Below, piece by piece: positions 10,737 through 22,120 of a stretch of DNA of 64,000 nucleotides. Position numbers and translations under genes: made by a program. Numbering within the stretch: the stretch's first letter is position 1; every line of letters begins with the position of its first letter. Below the pieces are notes generated by a model. The model did no database searches and was not told the origin of the DNA. It saw only the letters and a list, made by a program, of their open reading frames with translations. The stretch is from NCBI GenBank assembly GCA_933822405.4, contig CAKOGP040000002.1, positions 543,851 through 607,850 on the forward strand, in the 5' to 3' direction. This stretch comes from Cylindrotheca closterium (taxonomy: Eukaryota > Bacillariophyta > Bacillariophyceae > Bacillariales > Bacillariaceae).

Positions 10737-11338
10737 GTTGATTTCTTTTTTTTTGTTTTCTAAAAAATTGGTCTCGATTGAGATTTGTGAGCAAGTCTGA
10801 AGTCACACGAGAAAGATGAGAAAGACATCGCACATCACACGTGAATCGCAACATACGCGATATTTGTGTAGAATTCGTACGCAGGTATCCGCGCCAGAGA
10901 AAACGAAATCTGTGACGAGTGGGTGAGCAGACGGTGCCACTTTTGATTTTGTAGCATTCCTACCAAAGAGGTCTGTCGTGCACCGTTCGACCAAAATGGC
11001 GCAGCTCTGTATCAAAATGTACCGAGCCCACTTTGACACGTAGAAATTCACGTTCTGCACGTTTTGGCCCGAACAAGGAAATCTCCATCAGAAAAAGGCA
11101 CGATGAAGCTCACAATTCCGAATTCACTTCGTTTGTAAACCAAATTTCACCAAACAACTAACAAGGTACGAATCATCTTGCTTCGACAAATCAAACTTGA
11201 GATCATTGCAACAATAGTGTCTCACTCAATTCCTTCCTCTTCTTGCTATTCATTCATTCATTGGTTGAATCAATCAATCAATCAATTAATCAATCAATCG
11301 ACACGACGACATCAATTCATCTCATTGTAATTCTTTAG
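10737..11338. promoter_or_regulatory. Bidirectional H2A/H2B promoter and leaders
   Basis: The 602 bp between the divergent H2A and H2B ATGs must hold both promoters, so paired expression is expected. The H2B side ends in TTCTTTAG directly before the ATG. With the GTACGA donor at 11166 this could be a 173-nt 5'-UTR intron (11166-11338), matching the H2A intron right after its start. TCAA repeats lie at 11270-11299. No other element is claimed. Confidence 0.6.
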
Positions 11339-11692
11339 ATGGCCAAGACTCCCTCCAAGAAATCTGTCAAGAAGGCAGCACCCGCCAAGAAGTCCGGTGG
11401 ATCCAAGAAGAAGCGTGTCGAAACCTATTCTTCTTACATCTACAAGGTCCTCAAGCAAGTCCACCCTGATACTGGAATCTCCAAGAAGGGTATGTCCATC
11501 ATGAACTCTTTCATTAACGATATCTTCGAGCGCATTGCCACTGAGGCCGGAAAGCTTGCCACTTACAACAAGAAGGCAACCCTTTCTTCGCGTGAGATTC
11601 AAACTGCCGTCCGTTTGATGCTTCCAGGAGAACTTGCCAAGCACGCTGTCTCGGAAGGAACCAAGGCTGTCACCAAGTTCTCCAGTTCTTAA
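11339..11692 (+). CDS. Histone H2B
   Basis: Intronless coding frame of 117 aa. A short basic tail ([18 protein letters not shown]) leads into the H2B histone fold: [22 protein letters not shown], then [21 protein letters not shown], and the closing [23 protein letters not shown]. The C-terminal helix includes the Lys of the AVTKF motif, which is the conserved monoubiquitination site in this family. Its divergent partner is H2A. The ATG follows a TTCTTTAG that may be the acceptor of a leader intron. Confidence 0.97.
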   Translation: MAKTPSKKSVKKAAPAKKSGGSKKKRVETYSSYIYKVLKQVHPDTGISKKGMSIMNSFINDIFERIATEAGKLATYNKKATLSSREIQTAVRLMLPGELAKHAVSEGTKAVTKFSSS

Positions 11693-12274
11693 ATTATTTT
11701 ATTTACTGGATAATACAACTTGGATTGATTGCTTGATTGCACCAAAACAAAAAAACACAACATAAGTCGATCATTGCATCGCAACACAAAAAAACAGGAA
11801 ACTTTTGTTTCCACCCTTTTGACAAAGACACAAACAATCTATTGACTGGCAATACTCACATTTCCAACTTTTCTCTATTTTCCTTCGTTTATTTAATCAG
11901 CATAGCATAGCATTTACAATAATTTGATAATAACATTATATTATTCTCATCGCAATACAATACTTTCCATTATATGCATACATTTTTCGCATACATTATC
12001 TTATTGAATTCCCAACGAAATAATTCTGCATCGAAGTATCGTACCGGCATTGGAATGAATCCATTTGGTCTCATTGATCTCCTACATTGTTGTTGTGATC
12101 CCTTTCCATAGAGTATTTGACTCCTATCATTTCGCAACAATACTCCATACTGTTTCCGTCGAACTGAAAACTTGGTGAATACCAGCTGCAGTACGAGATT
12201 TTTGAAAATACGAGTACTCGAGAGTATGCCCACGTCTGCTTTGCATAAAATTATTGGAGTCTATTAATCATAAT
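11693..12274. other. Intergenic, H2B to E2 gene (convergent)
   Basis: AT-rich 3' regions of two convergent genes. No gene, RNA or repeat of note could be supported. A minus-strand frame at 11970-12233 lacks domain content. Confidence 0.4.
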
Positions 12275-13042
12275 CTATTCCTCCTGTTGCTTTTGCGCTG
12301 CCTTTTTAGCCTTTTGCTTGGCTCTCTTTTTGGCATTCTTTTGTCGTCGCTTTTCAATTTCTTCCGGAGTTAATTCTGCCTTGTCTTCATTATCAGCATT
12401 ATCAGCATTATCATCATTATTGCCATTGTCATTATCATCATTCTCTTTCTTTTCGGAACCATTCCTTCTGGAGGATCGACTCGTTCTCGTCCGCCTCGTG
12501 ACTCTACTACCTTCCGTCTTGACGCTATTTGCTTCGGCTTCTATTCTTGCCTTGTCGGCTATGACAAACGCCGCTTCCATGTCACCACCAAACAAATTGG
12601 GAAACATTTTGGCATTGTACGCAGCCGACAAGGAAGCATACTTTTTGTGTTCCGATGGTGGATTCTTCAAACCACCCGTCGTTAGCTCATCCGACGCCAT
12701 GAAGGATTGTACGCCTTGAATGATGCTCGAGACGGACCACATGGGATTCCAAGATTCCGGATGAAAGTCGCTCATGCTCATGCAGAGTTTGGTATTGATT
12801 TCAAATCGACCGCTGGGAGTCATCATGTAAATGGAGGGAGGTTTCATTGGATATTGGGGTGGAAAGACGAGTTTGCCAATGTAGATTCCTCCTTCAAAGG
12901 CAGTGCCCGAGGCTCCTCGAATCCCATAAAACCATTTGAGAATGTTGGATTCGTCAGGTTCGGCAAGAACGTCGGGTGGGGGTGCCTTTTTCAGGTTCAT
13001 TAATTCTTTGCGCAGTCGCGCTGTTGCCATTGCTGGAGCCAT
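12275..13042 (-). CDS. Ubiquitin-conjugating enzyme E2, UBC6/UBE2J type
   Basis: Single exon, 255 aa from ATG 13042; a second in-frame Met lies four codons in. Residues 1-150 are a UBC fold with hallmarks of the UBC6/UBE2J branch. After PPSIYMMTPSGRF comes the catalytic Cys in NTKLCMSMSDFHPESWNP, where the usual HPN triad is replaced as in that branch. UBC6/UBE2J enzymes charge ubiquitin for ER-associated degradation and are normally held on the ER by a C-terminal transmembrane anchor. Here the 100-residue tail is hydrophilic, with an acidic Asn/Asp stretch and a final Lys/Gln-rich helix ending QKQQEE. No membrane anchor or obvious extra exon is visible downstream. Confidence 0.88.
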   Translation of the reverse strand: MAPAMATARLRKELMNLKKAPPPDVLAEPDESNILKWFYGIRGASGTAFEGGIYIGKLVFPPQYPMKPPSIYMMTPSGRFEINTKLCMSMSDFHPESWNPMWSVSSIIQGVQSFMASDELTTGGLKNPPSEHKKYASLSAAYNAKMFPNLFGGDMEAAFVIADKARIEAEANSVKTEGSRVTRRTRTSRSSRRNGSEKKENDDNDNGNNDDNADNADNEDKAELTPEEIEKRRQKNAKKRAKQKAKKAAQKQQEE

Positions 13043-13342
13043 GGTTGCTGTGTGATATTATTGTAGTAGAAATTGAGATGGTAGGCTGTTTGATGGAATG
13101 ATATATATATATTAAGATGAGCCTCATTATGAGCTAACTAACTTCACGGAAAATTCGTTGGTGGACGAAGAAGAGTTAAGTGAGTCGGAAGAGTCGAAAA
13201 ATAGCACTTCATGGCATGGCATGGCGATGGCAGTATTGCTAATAATACCTACACTTGCTTGGATATATTTCACAATACGTTTTCTATTCATACAGCTATT
13301 ATATTACATCATATTATGCTCCATTCATCATCATGCTCCATA

Positions 13343-14833
13343 TTATACTGACGCTCGCCCTGACTGAACAATATCGCTCCTATTGTTGTGTCGTTGTTGC
13401 GATACGAGTTGGGCGCCCTCCTTTCCCCAGAAATTGGTCCCATCTTGAATGGATGCACAGTACACATTAAGACCAAACCACTTGTTATCGGCCAACCAGA
13501 CATCCAAAGGACCTTGCACTGGCAAATTTTCTAAAAGGACTGAAGCAGCTTTTTGGGTCAATGCGTAGGCATGGGTGTGAAAACCATAGGTTGGTCGAAA
13601 CAAAGTCACCGGCAGGATGGTCATTCCTGTTGCTCCAACATCGTCATTTGGAATGTACTTGCGCTCTCCTCGATCCGACAATCCCAAGTACAAAATGTCC
13701 CAGTCCTTTGGTACAATTTTCTCCACATCCAACAGAGCTTGAATGAAACCACCGCCGCCATTCATCGACGACGACGACGATTCATTTTCTGGCACGCTTT
13801 CAAAGGATGCATCGAGACACCTCGCACTATTTCTCCAATTTGGAACAGAGAAGGAATCGCTATACCGTCCCCCATGCCCATTCTTGTAATGATGATGATG
13901 ATGGTGGTGATGATGATTTCCAGGTTGCGGCTGTCGTATTTTTCCTTTCGAACCATGACGACGACTCGAAGCATGATCTTCATAGAGTATGGCATCGTCC
14001 TCCAAAATCAGCATGCTACTATTTTGCATTTCTTTCAACTCGTTCCACAATTGAATGTGCGACAAAGCACAACCCACTTCTCCCGGTGTCATTTGCTTGG
14101 TCATGGGTGGTTGAATGTGCCTGTCATATTGGGCATTCTGTGTGGCATCCCATTCCAATAATGGCAAAGTCAATACTAATGATTCACTACCACTTTTCTG
14201 TTCGTCATCATTCTTGTCGTCGTCGTCGTCGTCATATAAATGCATGATAGCTTGGCCATCTACGGCTGCAAATCGTTCCACCTTTTTCAAAAAGGGATGA
14301 TTTCCCCAATCTTGTTTGGCACAGTGTTGATTGAGAGAATTTCGCATTCGTTTTTGAAAGGTCGTCCATCGATCTTGTCGTTTGATCAAATTGATGCAGA
14401 CGATTCGTGTAAATAAAGATTGAGCCTGCATGGCTTGGGAATGGAGAGGATCATGATCATCGTGATGCATCGATTGCATCGTTTCCGTAATGATTTTGGT
14501 TTTCAATGCCGCTGGGGTCCAAACGGGCGAAGCCGCAGACAAACCAGAGGATGAGAAACCACCAACATGATTGCGAGGAGGAGTTGAAAATGATGCTGAT
14601 GATGATGGCCATGTATTCAGCGAAGAAGAGTTGTCCCTTGGTCGGACCCTTTTATTAGGAGTCCGATAAGATTGAGGCGTCGTCTGCCTCCAGCTGTTAT
14701 GAAAGCGATGAGGTGTTGTCGTCGTCGTTTGCGGGTGACGAGTGCTAATCGTTGCTGGGGATGAATGGTGTCCGTTTGGTGGCTGTCGTCGATGAGGCGG
14801 AACATAGCGACTGGATTCAGCACTGGAAGACAT
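13343..14833 (-). CDS. Glycosyltransferase family 25-like protein
   Basis: Single exon, 496 aa. Residues 1-135 are a low-complexity Ser/Thr/Pro/His region. A GT25-type domain follows: FTRIVCINLIKRQDRW near residue 140, the donor-site region TPGEVGCALSHIQLWNEL, and the LILEDDAILY motif (the E-D-D metal and sugar-nucleotide site). Further on are DWDILYLGL and GFHTHAYALT, with GPLDVWLAD near the end. GT25 enzymes include collagen beta-galactosyltransferases and bacterial LPS galactosyltransferases. Acceptor and sugar are unknown here. No signal peptide or membrane segment is seen, which is odd for a secretory-pathway enzyme. The domain is split by a poly-Asp run and a run of about ten His residues. 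Confidence 0.8.
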   Translation of the reverse strand: MSSSAESSRYVPPHRRQPPNGHHSSPATISTRHPQTTTTTPHRFHNSWRQTTPQSYRTPNKRVRPRDNSSSLNTWPSSSASFSTPPRNHVGGFSSSGLSAASPVWTPAALKTKIITETMQSMHHDDHDPLHSQAMQAQSLFTRIVCINLIKRQDRWTTFQKRMRNSLNQHCAKQDWGNHPFLKKVERFAAVDGQAIMHLYDDDDDDKNDDEQKSGSESLVLTLPLLEWDATQNAQYDRHIQPPMTKQMTPGEVGCALSHIQLWNELKEMQNSSMLILEDDAILYEDHASSRRHGSKGKIRQPQPGNHHHHHHHHHYKNGHGGRYSDSFSVPNWRNSARCLDASFESVPENESSSSSMNGGGGFIQALLDVEKIVPKDWDILYLGLSDRGERKYIPNDDVGATGMTILPVTLFRPTYGFHTHAYALTQKAASVLLENLPVQGPLDVWLADNKWFGLNVYCASIQDGTNFWGKEGAQLVSQQRHNNRSDIVQSGRASV

Positions 14834-15185
14834 AGCAATTTTCCTAACACTCTTTTATTCGATCGGGGTTTGAGGGAGGTACTTTTCGTTTTCTCTCTTT
14901 GTCCCTCGCTCGTTATTATATATTGTTGTTGTTTTTGTGGTGGTTGCAGAGGTTTCTTTTTTCCCGCGCCGTGTTGATGTCCACGATTGGCCCGTTATTT
15001 GCGACCCCTCCGAATCATTCCATACCGTCAGTCAGGCGTACGTGCTGGAAGGATCTATTGCCCATCGCGCTTTACGCAACGCATCATCTTTACATGTTAT
15101 ATGGCCGACAGTTTTGCAGGTCTGTTGTGTATGTGTTAACAACTCCTATCATCGTTGCAGCTAGAGCCATTATTTTCTTGGCAAT
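14834..15185. promoter_or_regulatory. Divergent promoter region, GT25-like / JmjC genes
   Basis: 352 bp separate the two divergent ATGs. It contains pyrimidine-rich and GT-rich stretches but no element that can be named with confidence. Confidence 0.45.
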
Positions 15186-15966
15186 ATGAGTGGCGATCGA
15201 GTCACGCGTAGATCACCAAGCAGAGAGAAACGAAAAGTCGCGGTTGCCTTTGACAAAGCACTACAAGAATACACACCAATAATCAAGAAAAAGGCATCAA
15301 CATCAATTTCATCGAATGCATCCCATGGATCCTCCAATAGCTCTTCCCGATTGTCAGAAGCACCTGGAATTTCGCTACGACAAACAAGAACACAAAACAG
15401 CTCTGATTCCAATAGAGACAATAATAGTCTCGTGTTTGTTCTGGAAACAGCGCCGAACGACACCCCAACCGCGCTCGCAACAATGGCTTTTGGAACATCA
15501 TCCAAAAACAACAAAGACCCAAATACTACCAAAACGACGACTTCTACATTGAAATCCAACTCGATTTGCACAAATGCCAATTCCAGACGAAGTAGTCCAA
15601 CAACTACGATTGCCGTCAATACTCGTAACGATACAGTGGTTGCTGGTAGTAGTACCCCTGCTACTGTGCGCAAATCGTTGGCAAGACGGAGCAGTCGAAA
15701 TTGCAGCCCCAACATTGCTGACAACAGCAACAACCACAACAACAACACCAATCGGAACAAGAACAGCACCAGTCCAAATACTGCTACTACTACTACTACT
15801 ACTACCACCACTACTACTACAAGTAATACCAGTGACGCTCGTCCCCGCTCATCGCGAGCCCGACGAAGTACCACCTCATTTCGTCCCATGACGGTTGCCC
15901 CAACCGCTCCCAAAGCTGCCATGTCGGCCTATGATTTCTACCTCCAAGAGGAACTCTTGAGAATGC

Positions 15967-15997
<31 letters not shown>

Positions 15998-18900
15998 GAA
16001 TTCCAGACTATCCAAGGATCAATTGGACAAGAAATTGAAACACCAATGGAAAACGAATTTTCATCGAACTGTCTACAACGACATGGAACGAGACGACCAA
16101 TTGCGATACGAAATGGAACTTCATCAATACAATAGCATTGTGACTGCGGCTGCAGAAGTCACTTCTGTATCAAACAACGATACCGCCAAGTCAGGATTCA
16201 CTGCTGGATTGGCTCGGCCTGCTGCTACTGCTACTACTGCTACTGCTAGTACCACACCAGTTGCTAGTTTGAGTAAACCAAAAGTCCAAACGCGAGGAAC
16301 TCAAACCATTGTGGTGGTTGAGGGTGATGACGACGACAAAGAGAAAGAAGAAACAGAACGATTGTCCAAGAAGACAGCAGCATCCATCGAACATTGCTAC
16401 AAATCATCATCCTTCCGATTGAAACACAAAAAGAGAAATGAATTATTGGAACAACATCGCAAGCTTCGACGGCAAAAGATGAAGGCGCGGCGCAAGGGGG
16501 TTGTATTTGTAGCAAGCAACGAATACGACGACGATGACGAATCATCATCGGATGACGAAGAAGAATATACGACGGCACATTCCCAACCCTGGCAAGTAGA
16601 GAAAATTATTGGACAGCGAGATTGTTTTCATGACTGTGAATTCTTGATTCGATGGCAGGGAAAAGATCCAAGTTGGGATTCCTGGGAGACAATTGCTAGT
16701 GTCAAGGAATTGGTAATTCTCGGGCAAGATGGTAATGATGATAGTGGTAGTAGTGCTACTCTACATGCCTTTTGGGATCAACTGAGAATATTTGCCAAGG
16801 CTGAAGCAGAACGGCGGAAACTCATGGAAGAAGGTGCCAAGGAAATGGGATTGGATCAGTGGGGCGAGGCATTTTCCAAGGTGGAAGATTTGGTGGAGAT
16901 TCCTTTGGACCAGCAACAACAACAACGACAACGACAAAAGAAGCCAATTGATAAAGGAAATCTACCAGCAACAATATCAGCAGCAGCAGCAGCAGCAACC
17001 ATGGTACCAAAAGAACTTGAATGCACGACGGCAGAACCTACCAAAGTCCATCAAGGAAAGGAAGCCGACGATGTCACTATGGAAATGGGCGCGAACCCGA
17101 AAGCAGCCGACATTGTCAATATGGATATGGACGCAAAACCAGAAGCAGAAACAGAGTCTCCATCCAAGTCTACAGGAAAGGCGATTGTCCAAGAAGAAGC
17201 CAAAGAAAGCAAAGATGTCACCATGGAGATGGACACGAAGCCAGAAGCAGAATCAACGACTGTTTCTTCAATGGCTCGAGTCCAAATGGAGTTGGATACG
17301 CAGGAGCAACCAGAACCAAGAGTCAATGCAATAGAAACAACGACTGTTTCCACAATGACACTTGCCAATGGGAGAATCGCAAATAGAGCAATAGCAGAGT
17401 CACCAACTGCGATGGAAACGGATGAACAGAATCCAACGGCTGCATCTGCTCCTGGCGGGGGTAGCTCGGAAACTGGTACAGCGCCTGAAACGGACACCGA
17501 AACCGAAGGGGCCACTGAGCCTACTACACCAGATAGTGCTGTGGGGGGTACTACATCACCAAATCAAATGGAATCAAGCAGCACTGCAACAATTTCGACG
17601 ACGCCATTGCGAACGCTCACAATCGCTTCCTTTGGACACAAAGAATCCGAGTGGTCAGAACCCGGAACAGCTGCGATGGAGTCACCTGTACCTCCCAACA
17701 ACTCCACTACTGCCACGACATCAACTACTCCAGCAGCGGCTGCAAGTAATCTAGGTTCTACTGAAAAGGCTGCCGTGCCAGAGACAATTGAAGCGAGAGC
17801 GAAAGCAAAACCGCCGGCAGAAGATGTCGAAGCTATTGTGATTGATGACTCTGACGATGATGACGTTGAGAAAGAAACGGAGAGGGATGAGGACACTGTA
17901 GTAGCAGAAGTAATAACGAGGGATTCAAGCCATGGTGCCGTTGAGACAGCAGCAAATACTAATTCTTTCTCCGCAAATGGTGGTGTCAAGGCAATACAAG
18001 AAATGAAGGAGAAGAATACACCAAGCGAGGCTGGCAACTTCAAGTCACAAAATGGTGGAAGTATTCTCAGGAACGAAGAGCAACATGGTGCCACAAAGGA
18101 ATGCGCGGAATTCCGAGTCTCGAAACCGAAGCAACAAATACAGGGGAGAATGACTGACAACGTAGACATTGCGGTTTTGGGACTTCGTCAATACTCATAC
18201 ACTTCAGATTTGTCTGGAAAGAGACCAGCTATGAACGGCATACATGCAAAATTTCGAAAGAGAAGAAGAAATCTGGAGAAAAGAAGTCAGCATGGCAACG
18301 GCAGAACCGCTTTCTTCCAAGTCCCGTCCACACATGACATGAGAATGCAAGAGGTTCGCAGGATAAACGTTTTTGATATCGACGCAAAGGAGATTGTCAC
18401 CGAATCCCGCCGCCATGGACATCCCATCGTATTGACGAATTTGCTCGGTCATCCTCAATTTGCGACTCGATGGCTAAGACGTTGGAATGGTCAGAACCGA
18501 GACGATGACGAAGACTTTGAGGATGGCGATTCCCACCACCACCAACACGAGGAGTTATTGGATCTATCACAGCCACACGAGCTAGACATTGTACGAATGA
18601 TTGAAGATATTGGGGTAGAGTCGGTTCCAATCCTCAAGAAGAACTATTCCGAGACGAAGCCAATTGTGAAGGAAACTTATGCTGAAAACTTTCTTCGGAA
18701 ATGTTGGCCTCGCAATGGCCGGCAGCCAGCAATCAAGGGTCTCTACTTGCATCAGTGGCAATTTCCAAGATCTGAAACAGCTGCATCCAAACTCTGCGGT
18801 CATGGGAACTGCGCCACACTTCCAAACAGAATCGTTGGAGAAGATTTGCTTCAATTCTGGCTCGATGGAAAGGATAATCCGTATCAGTACATCTTTATGG

Positions 18901-20331
18901 GAGGAGCAGATACTTTCAGCAAACTCCACAAAGATAGCGGGGGTCTGGATATTACGATTGCTCCCATTGTGGGAGACAAGGAATGTATCATGGTTCATCG
19001 ACATGATGAATCGTATCTTTATGGCATGAAATCGAAACTTGACAACCCAGACCTGGACAAATATCCCATGACGGCGAATGCCAGAGCTTGGAAAACTGTT
19101 GTGAAGCCTGGGGAACTTCTATGGATGCCTGCAGGAACATTTCATCAATGCCGCAATGTCACACCTTGCCTTTCGTATCATAGGTAAGTCTCGAGGATTT
19201 CTGAAGTGTGTTCGTTGAATGACCCACTCATGTTTCTTTTGCTCTTTGTGCGAACCAAAAGATTTCACTTGGATACTATCAACCTCAAACATTTTTTTGA
19301 GTCACTCTTCATGGGTGATGCAACGGAGATCGAGCATGATGAAGTCATTTGGAATTGTACGATTGAATTGATAGAACGCATTGAAAAATTTCTAGAATGT
19401 TATCGCCAACAGCCAACAGAGAACGTGCCAGAGCATATCACCGAGACAGCAGCTACACTTTGCCATCTCCGTCCTCTGTGCCGTGAAATTGCAATCGCGT
19501 TTGATCCGTCCTGCAAACAGATTCATTTCCGACCCCAAAATAAGCTCTTTCGCTCCAAGCAGACTGTCAATTCTCGATGCTGGCCTCAAATTGTGGACGA
19601 CATTGACCTTACCTTGCATAATTTCAATCACAGAAATTGCTCGGAAGTACCAGAATACCTAACCCAAGCTGAGAAGCCAGATCCCAAACCGCCAAAGACA
19701 GAAGATCCTGAGGCAATCCAACGTGGACTTGATCACCTTCAGGATTCGAGTTCCGTACCCAAAGAGGGCAGTGCAACTGGGACGAGTGCATTGCAACGGC
19801 TCTATGAGAATCTTTCAGCTATACAACCATTTCAAGAAGGTGTTGTCATTCCAGATTCCACACAGCTCAAAAGCAATGACAAGGTCATTTTCCGTATTGG
19901 CGAAAAGCAATGCTCTGGACGAATCGTCAAGATTGAAGATCAATTGAGGAGCGTCTACTTGACATACTCCAGACTCCCTTCTTATTTTCACGAGTATCGG
20001 CCAATGGACAGCGTCAATTCTGAGCATGCATCGAAAGGTTCGCAACTACGAACGAAGCAAATTGTTTACTCCGCAATTGGTGGCAAGGGCAAGGTAAATA
20101 AATTCGTTTGTATTGCATGATGACATCTGTTAGAAAGTTTGATTCGTCTAACACCGCAACCGAATTGGACTTGCTCCTCTCTCTTTTTTCGCAATGTATT
20201 AGCCTGTCATGGCCACGGTCCAGTCCGTCAAAGTTGCAACATTTTACCTAGTGCGATTCAGCATGGACGCAAAGTCTGCCAAGCTTGAACGATGGCTTTG
20301 CCGAGACGCAATTATTAGCAAAGAAAACTAA
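15186..20331 (+). CDS. Chromodomain-JmjC protein, putative histone demethylase
   Basis: Three exons: 15186-19183, 19262-20093 and 20203-20331, encoding 1652 aa. The join CLSYHR-FHLDTINLKHF restores the end of the JmjC domain, and the last exon adds 42 residues. Low-complexity sequence with poly-Thr and poly-Gln fills residues 1-460. A chromodomain lies at about 465-520: WQVEKIIGQRDC, then FLIRWQGKDPSWDSWE with its aromatic cage positions. A disordered acidic linker follows. The JmjC domain is at about 1085-1350, with Fe(II) ligands H-x-D in LHKDSGG (near 1248) and the distal His in PAGTFHQCRN (near 1320). A small beta-rich region (KVIFRIGEKQCSGRIVKIED), possibly Tudor-like, sits near 1560. 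The inferred role is a methyl-lysine reader plus 2-oxoglutarate-dependent demethylase. Substrate is unknown. Confidence 0.85.
15780..15999 (+). repeat. Coding trinucleotide repeats (poly-Thr and poly-Gln) in the JmjC gene
   Basis: An ACT/ACC tract at about 15781-15823 encodes a run of about 13 Thr, and a CAA tract at about 15965-15997 encodes 11 Gln. Both are in frame and likely length-variable between alleles. Confidence 0.85.
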
Positions 20332-20435
20332 TTTCTTTCATTGCATCTCATAGCAACGTATTGGAACAGAAGGTATAAAGGTGGTAGGTTTGGAGTTTCG
20401 TAATTGCATTCTGGTTACTACAGTAAAGTAAAGCT

Positions 20436-21964
20436 CTATGCCATTCTCAGTTGGTAGTCACCATGGGCAGTAATGTATCGCACCCACGGCAAAGCTTGGT
20501 ACCCACTCTTTTCAATAATCTTGAGATATCGTACTTGTATTCCACTGACTGTGAAATATGGAATTTCGAACTTGACACGAATGGGAGCCTTCCATGAATT
20601 TTCTCCCTTCTTCTTGCCATCGTCGGCATCATCTCTTCGGCTAATAGAGGGCAATCCAAAGTGTGCCCGCATGAGGTATTCTCTTCCGCCATGAAATTGT
20701 TTGATATTCCAAACGATTGCGTCCTTGTCTGGTAAGTATGTAACACTACCAACACTGGATTTGAAGGATGGGCTGTCGACATCTGGTGGCACTGGAATGA
20801 TAATCTCCACATTGTTGGCAACACTTCGCGACTTGAAATTTGACCGCGTCTTGATCATGTATTCAATTCTGGATCCCTTGTGTGGCTCCACAACAGCTTC
20901 GACCCAGATCAAAGGCTTGACTTGTGTATTCAGTCGATACGTCATTAGATCGAATTCACCATCCGGGGGAATAAAGGAAATTGTTCTGTCATTTTCAAAT
21001 CGGGCAAGTCTGACGCACTGGTGGAACTTGATATCCTCCAATTCAACTGATTTTCCTTTAGCTTGGTTTGACCTTCCTGTGGCCTCAAACATTAGCTTAT
21101 CGTTCAATCCAAGTTTCAATTCAGGCATTCCAGACAAGAATGACCTCATCTTGACAGCTCCGTTGATTTCCGAATGCAAAACTGAGCCGTTTGCGGCCAC
21201 CAAAAGATTAAGCTTTTCCACAACATCCAAGAAAATTTCATTCTTCTTATGTTTGATACCCTCCGCTCTCCAGGATACAGCATTGGTCAAAGCAACAGGA
21301 GGTTTGCTGTTGGAATTCTCAGCCATGCGGTTGGCATCTTGAGTAATGAATGTTCGCAAAATATTACTATCCAACGATTGAGGCATTCCGTGGTCCATAG
21401 TCTCATCTAGCAATTCATAAATGACGACAAAGTTATCCCTTATCGATTCCTCTTCCAATGATCCAAAGTAATCCTTGAACACTTGCGCGAGACGGAATAG
21501 AAACGTCAGAATCAATGCAACATTGGAGTTCTTTGTTGTCACCGCACACAAATAGACATTTTGATGCTGTTTATGAGAAAGTATGCAGGCATTGAAGCAA
21601 GGCAACAAGAGAAAAAAGTAACAGTAACAACAACAACACCATGTTAGACATCTGAATCCTGTTGTCAACCATGATCTCCCCCAATATCGAGCCTTGAAAT
21701 GAGGGATAAAGGCGTAGTACTAGTACTCACAGCAACGTAGACAAAATGTTCACCCCCAACTCCATTGGCACCAACTTCCTCGCCGACTGAGATTTCCCCA
21801 TTGCTGTCGATGTGAAAGACAGGCTTCTTTGCCTCTTCATCTACATTAGCCAAGTAATTTTGGAACTGGTCTATTGCTCTGGCGAGAGGAACATCGCCTC
21901 TGTAATCTCGGCTGATGATTGCTTTACCTTGCAAATCGGTGACGAAAACCGCCGAGGCCACCAT
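20436..21964 (-). CDS. AP1M: AP-1 clathrin adaptor complex, mu subunit
   Basis: Two exons, 21964-21731 and 21566-20436, giving 454 aa. The 164-nt intron has a GTGAGT donor and AAACAG acceptor. The join makes GGEHFVYVAHQNVYLCAV, which lines up with the conserved mu longin-domain strand. The N-terminal longin domain begins MVASAVFVTDLQGKAIISR. The C-terminal mu-homology domain includes NAVSWRAEGIKHKKNE, FLSGMPELKLGLNDK, DRTISFIPPDGEF and the closing EKSGYQALPWVRYI. AP-1 mu recognises Tyr-based sorting signals for transport between trans-Golgi and endosomes. The sequence follows mu1 closely throughout and is not mu2-like in those blocks. A hydrophobic stretch in the frame upstream of 21566 is intron. 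Confidence 0.95.
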
Positions 21965-22120
21965 GGTTGATTTTAGGGGGATTTAATTTTTGAAAAATGA
22001 CCGTGGCTGAATTCAAATGAAGTGCACAGGACGGACGTCGAAACTAAAACTATTTTAGTCCTCAAGTTAGCGATGGTGTCGTATCCAGATTCCTCGTCCC
22101 AGTGATTACTGTAGTCCTCA

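Noticed and set aside
15170..15922. 250-aa minus-strand frame with long Val/Leu runs.
   Set aside because: It is the antisense of the ACT and CAA repeats of the JmjC gene; the composition is a shadow artefact.
19206..20120. Independent 304-aa gene after the JmjC gene.
   Set aside because: Its first codons are intron. Splicing 19184-19261 restores the end of the JmjC domain, and a further exon lies at 20203-20331.
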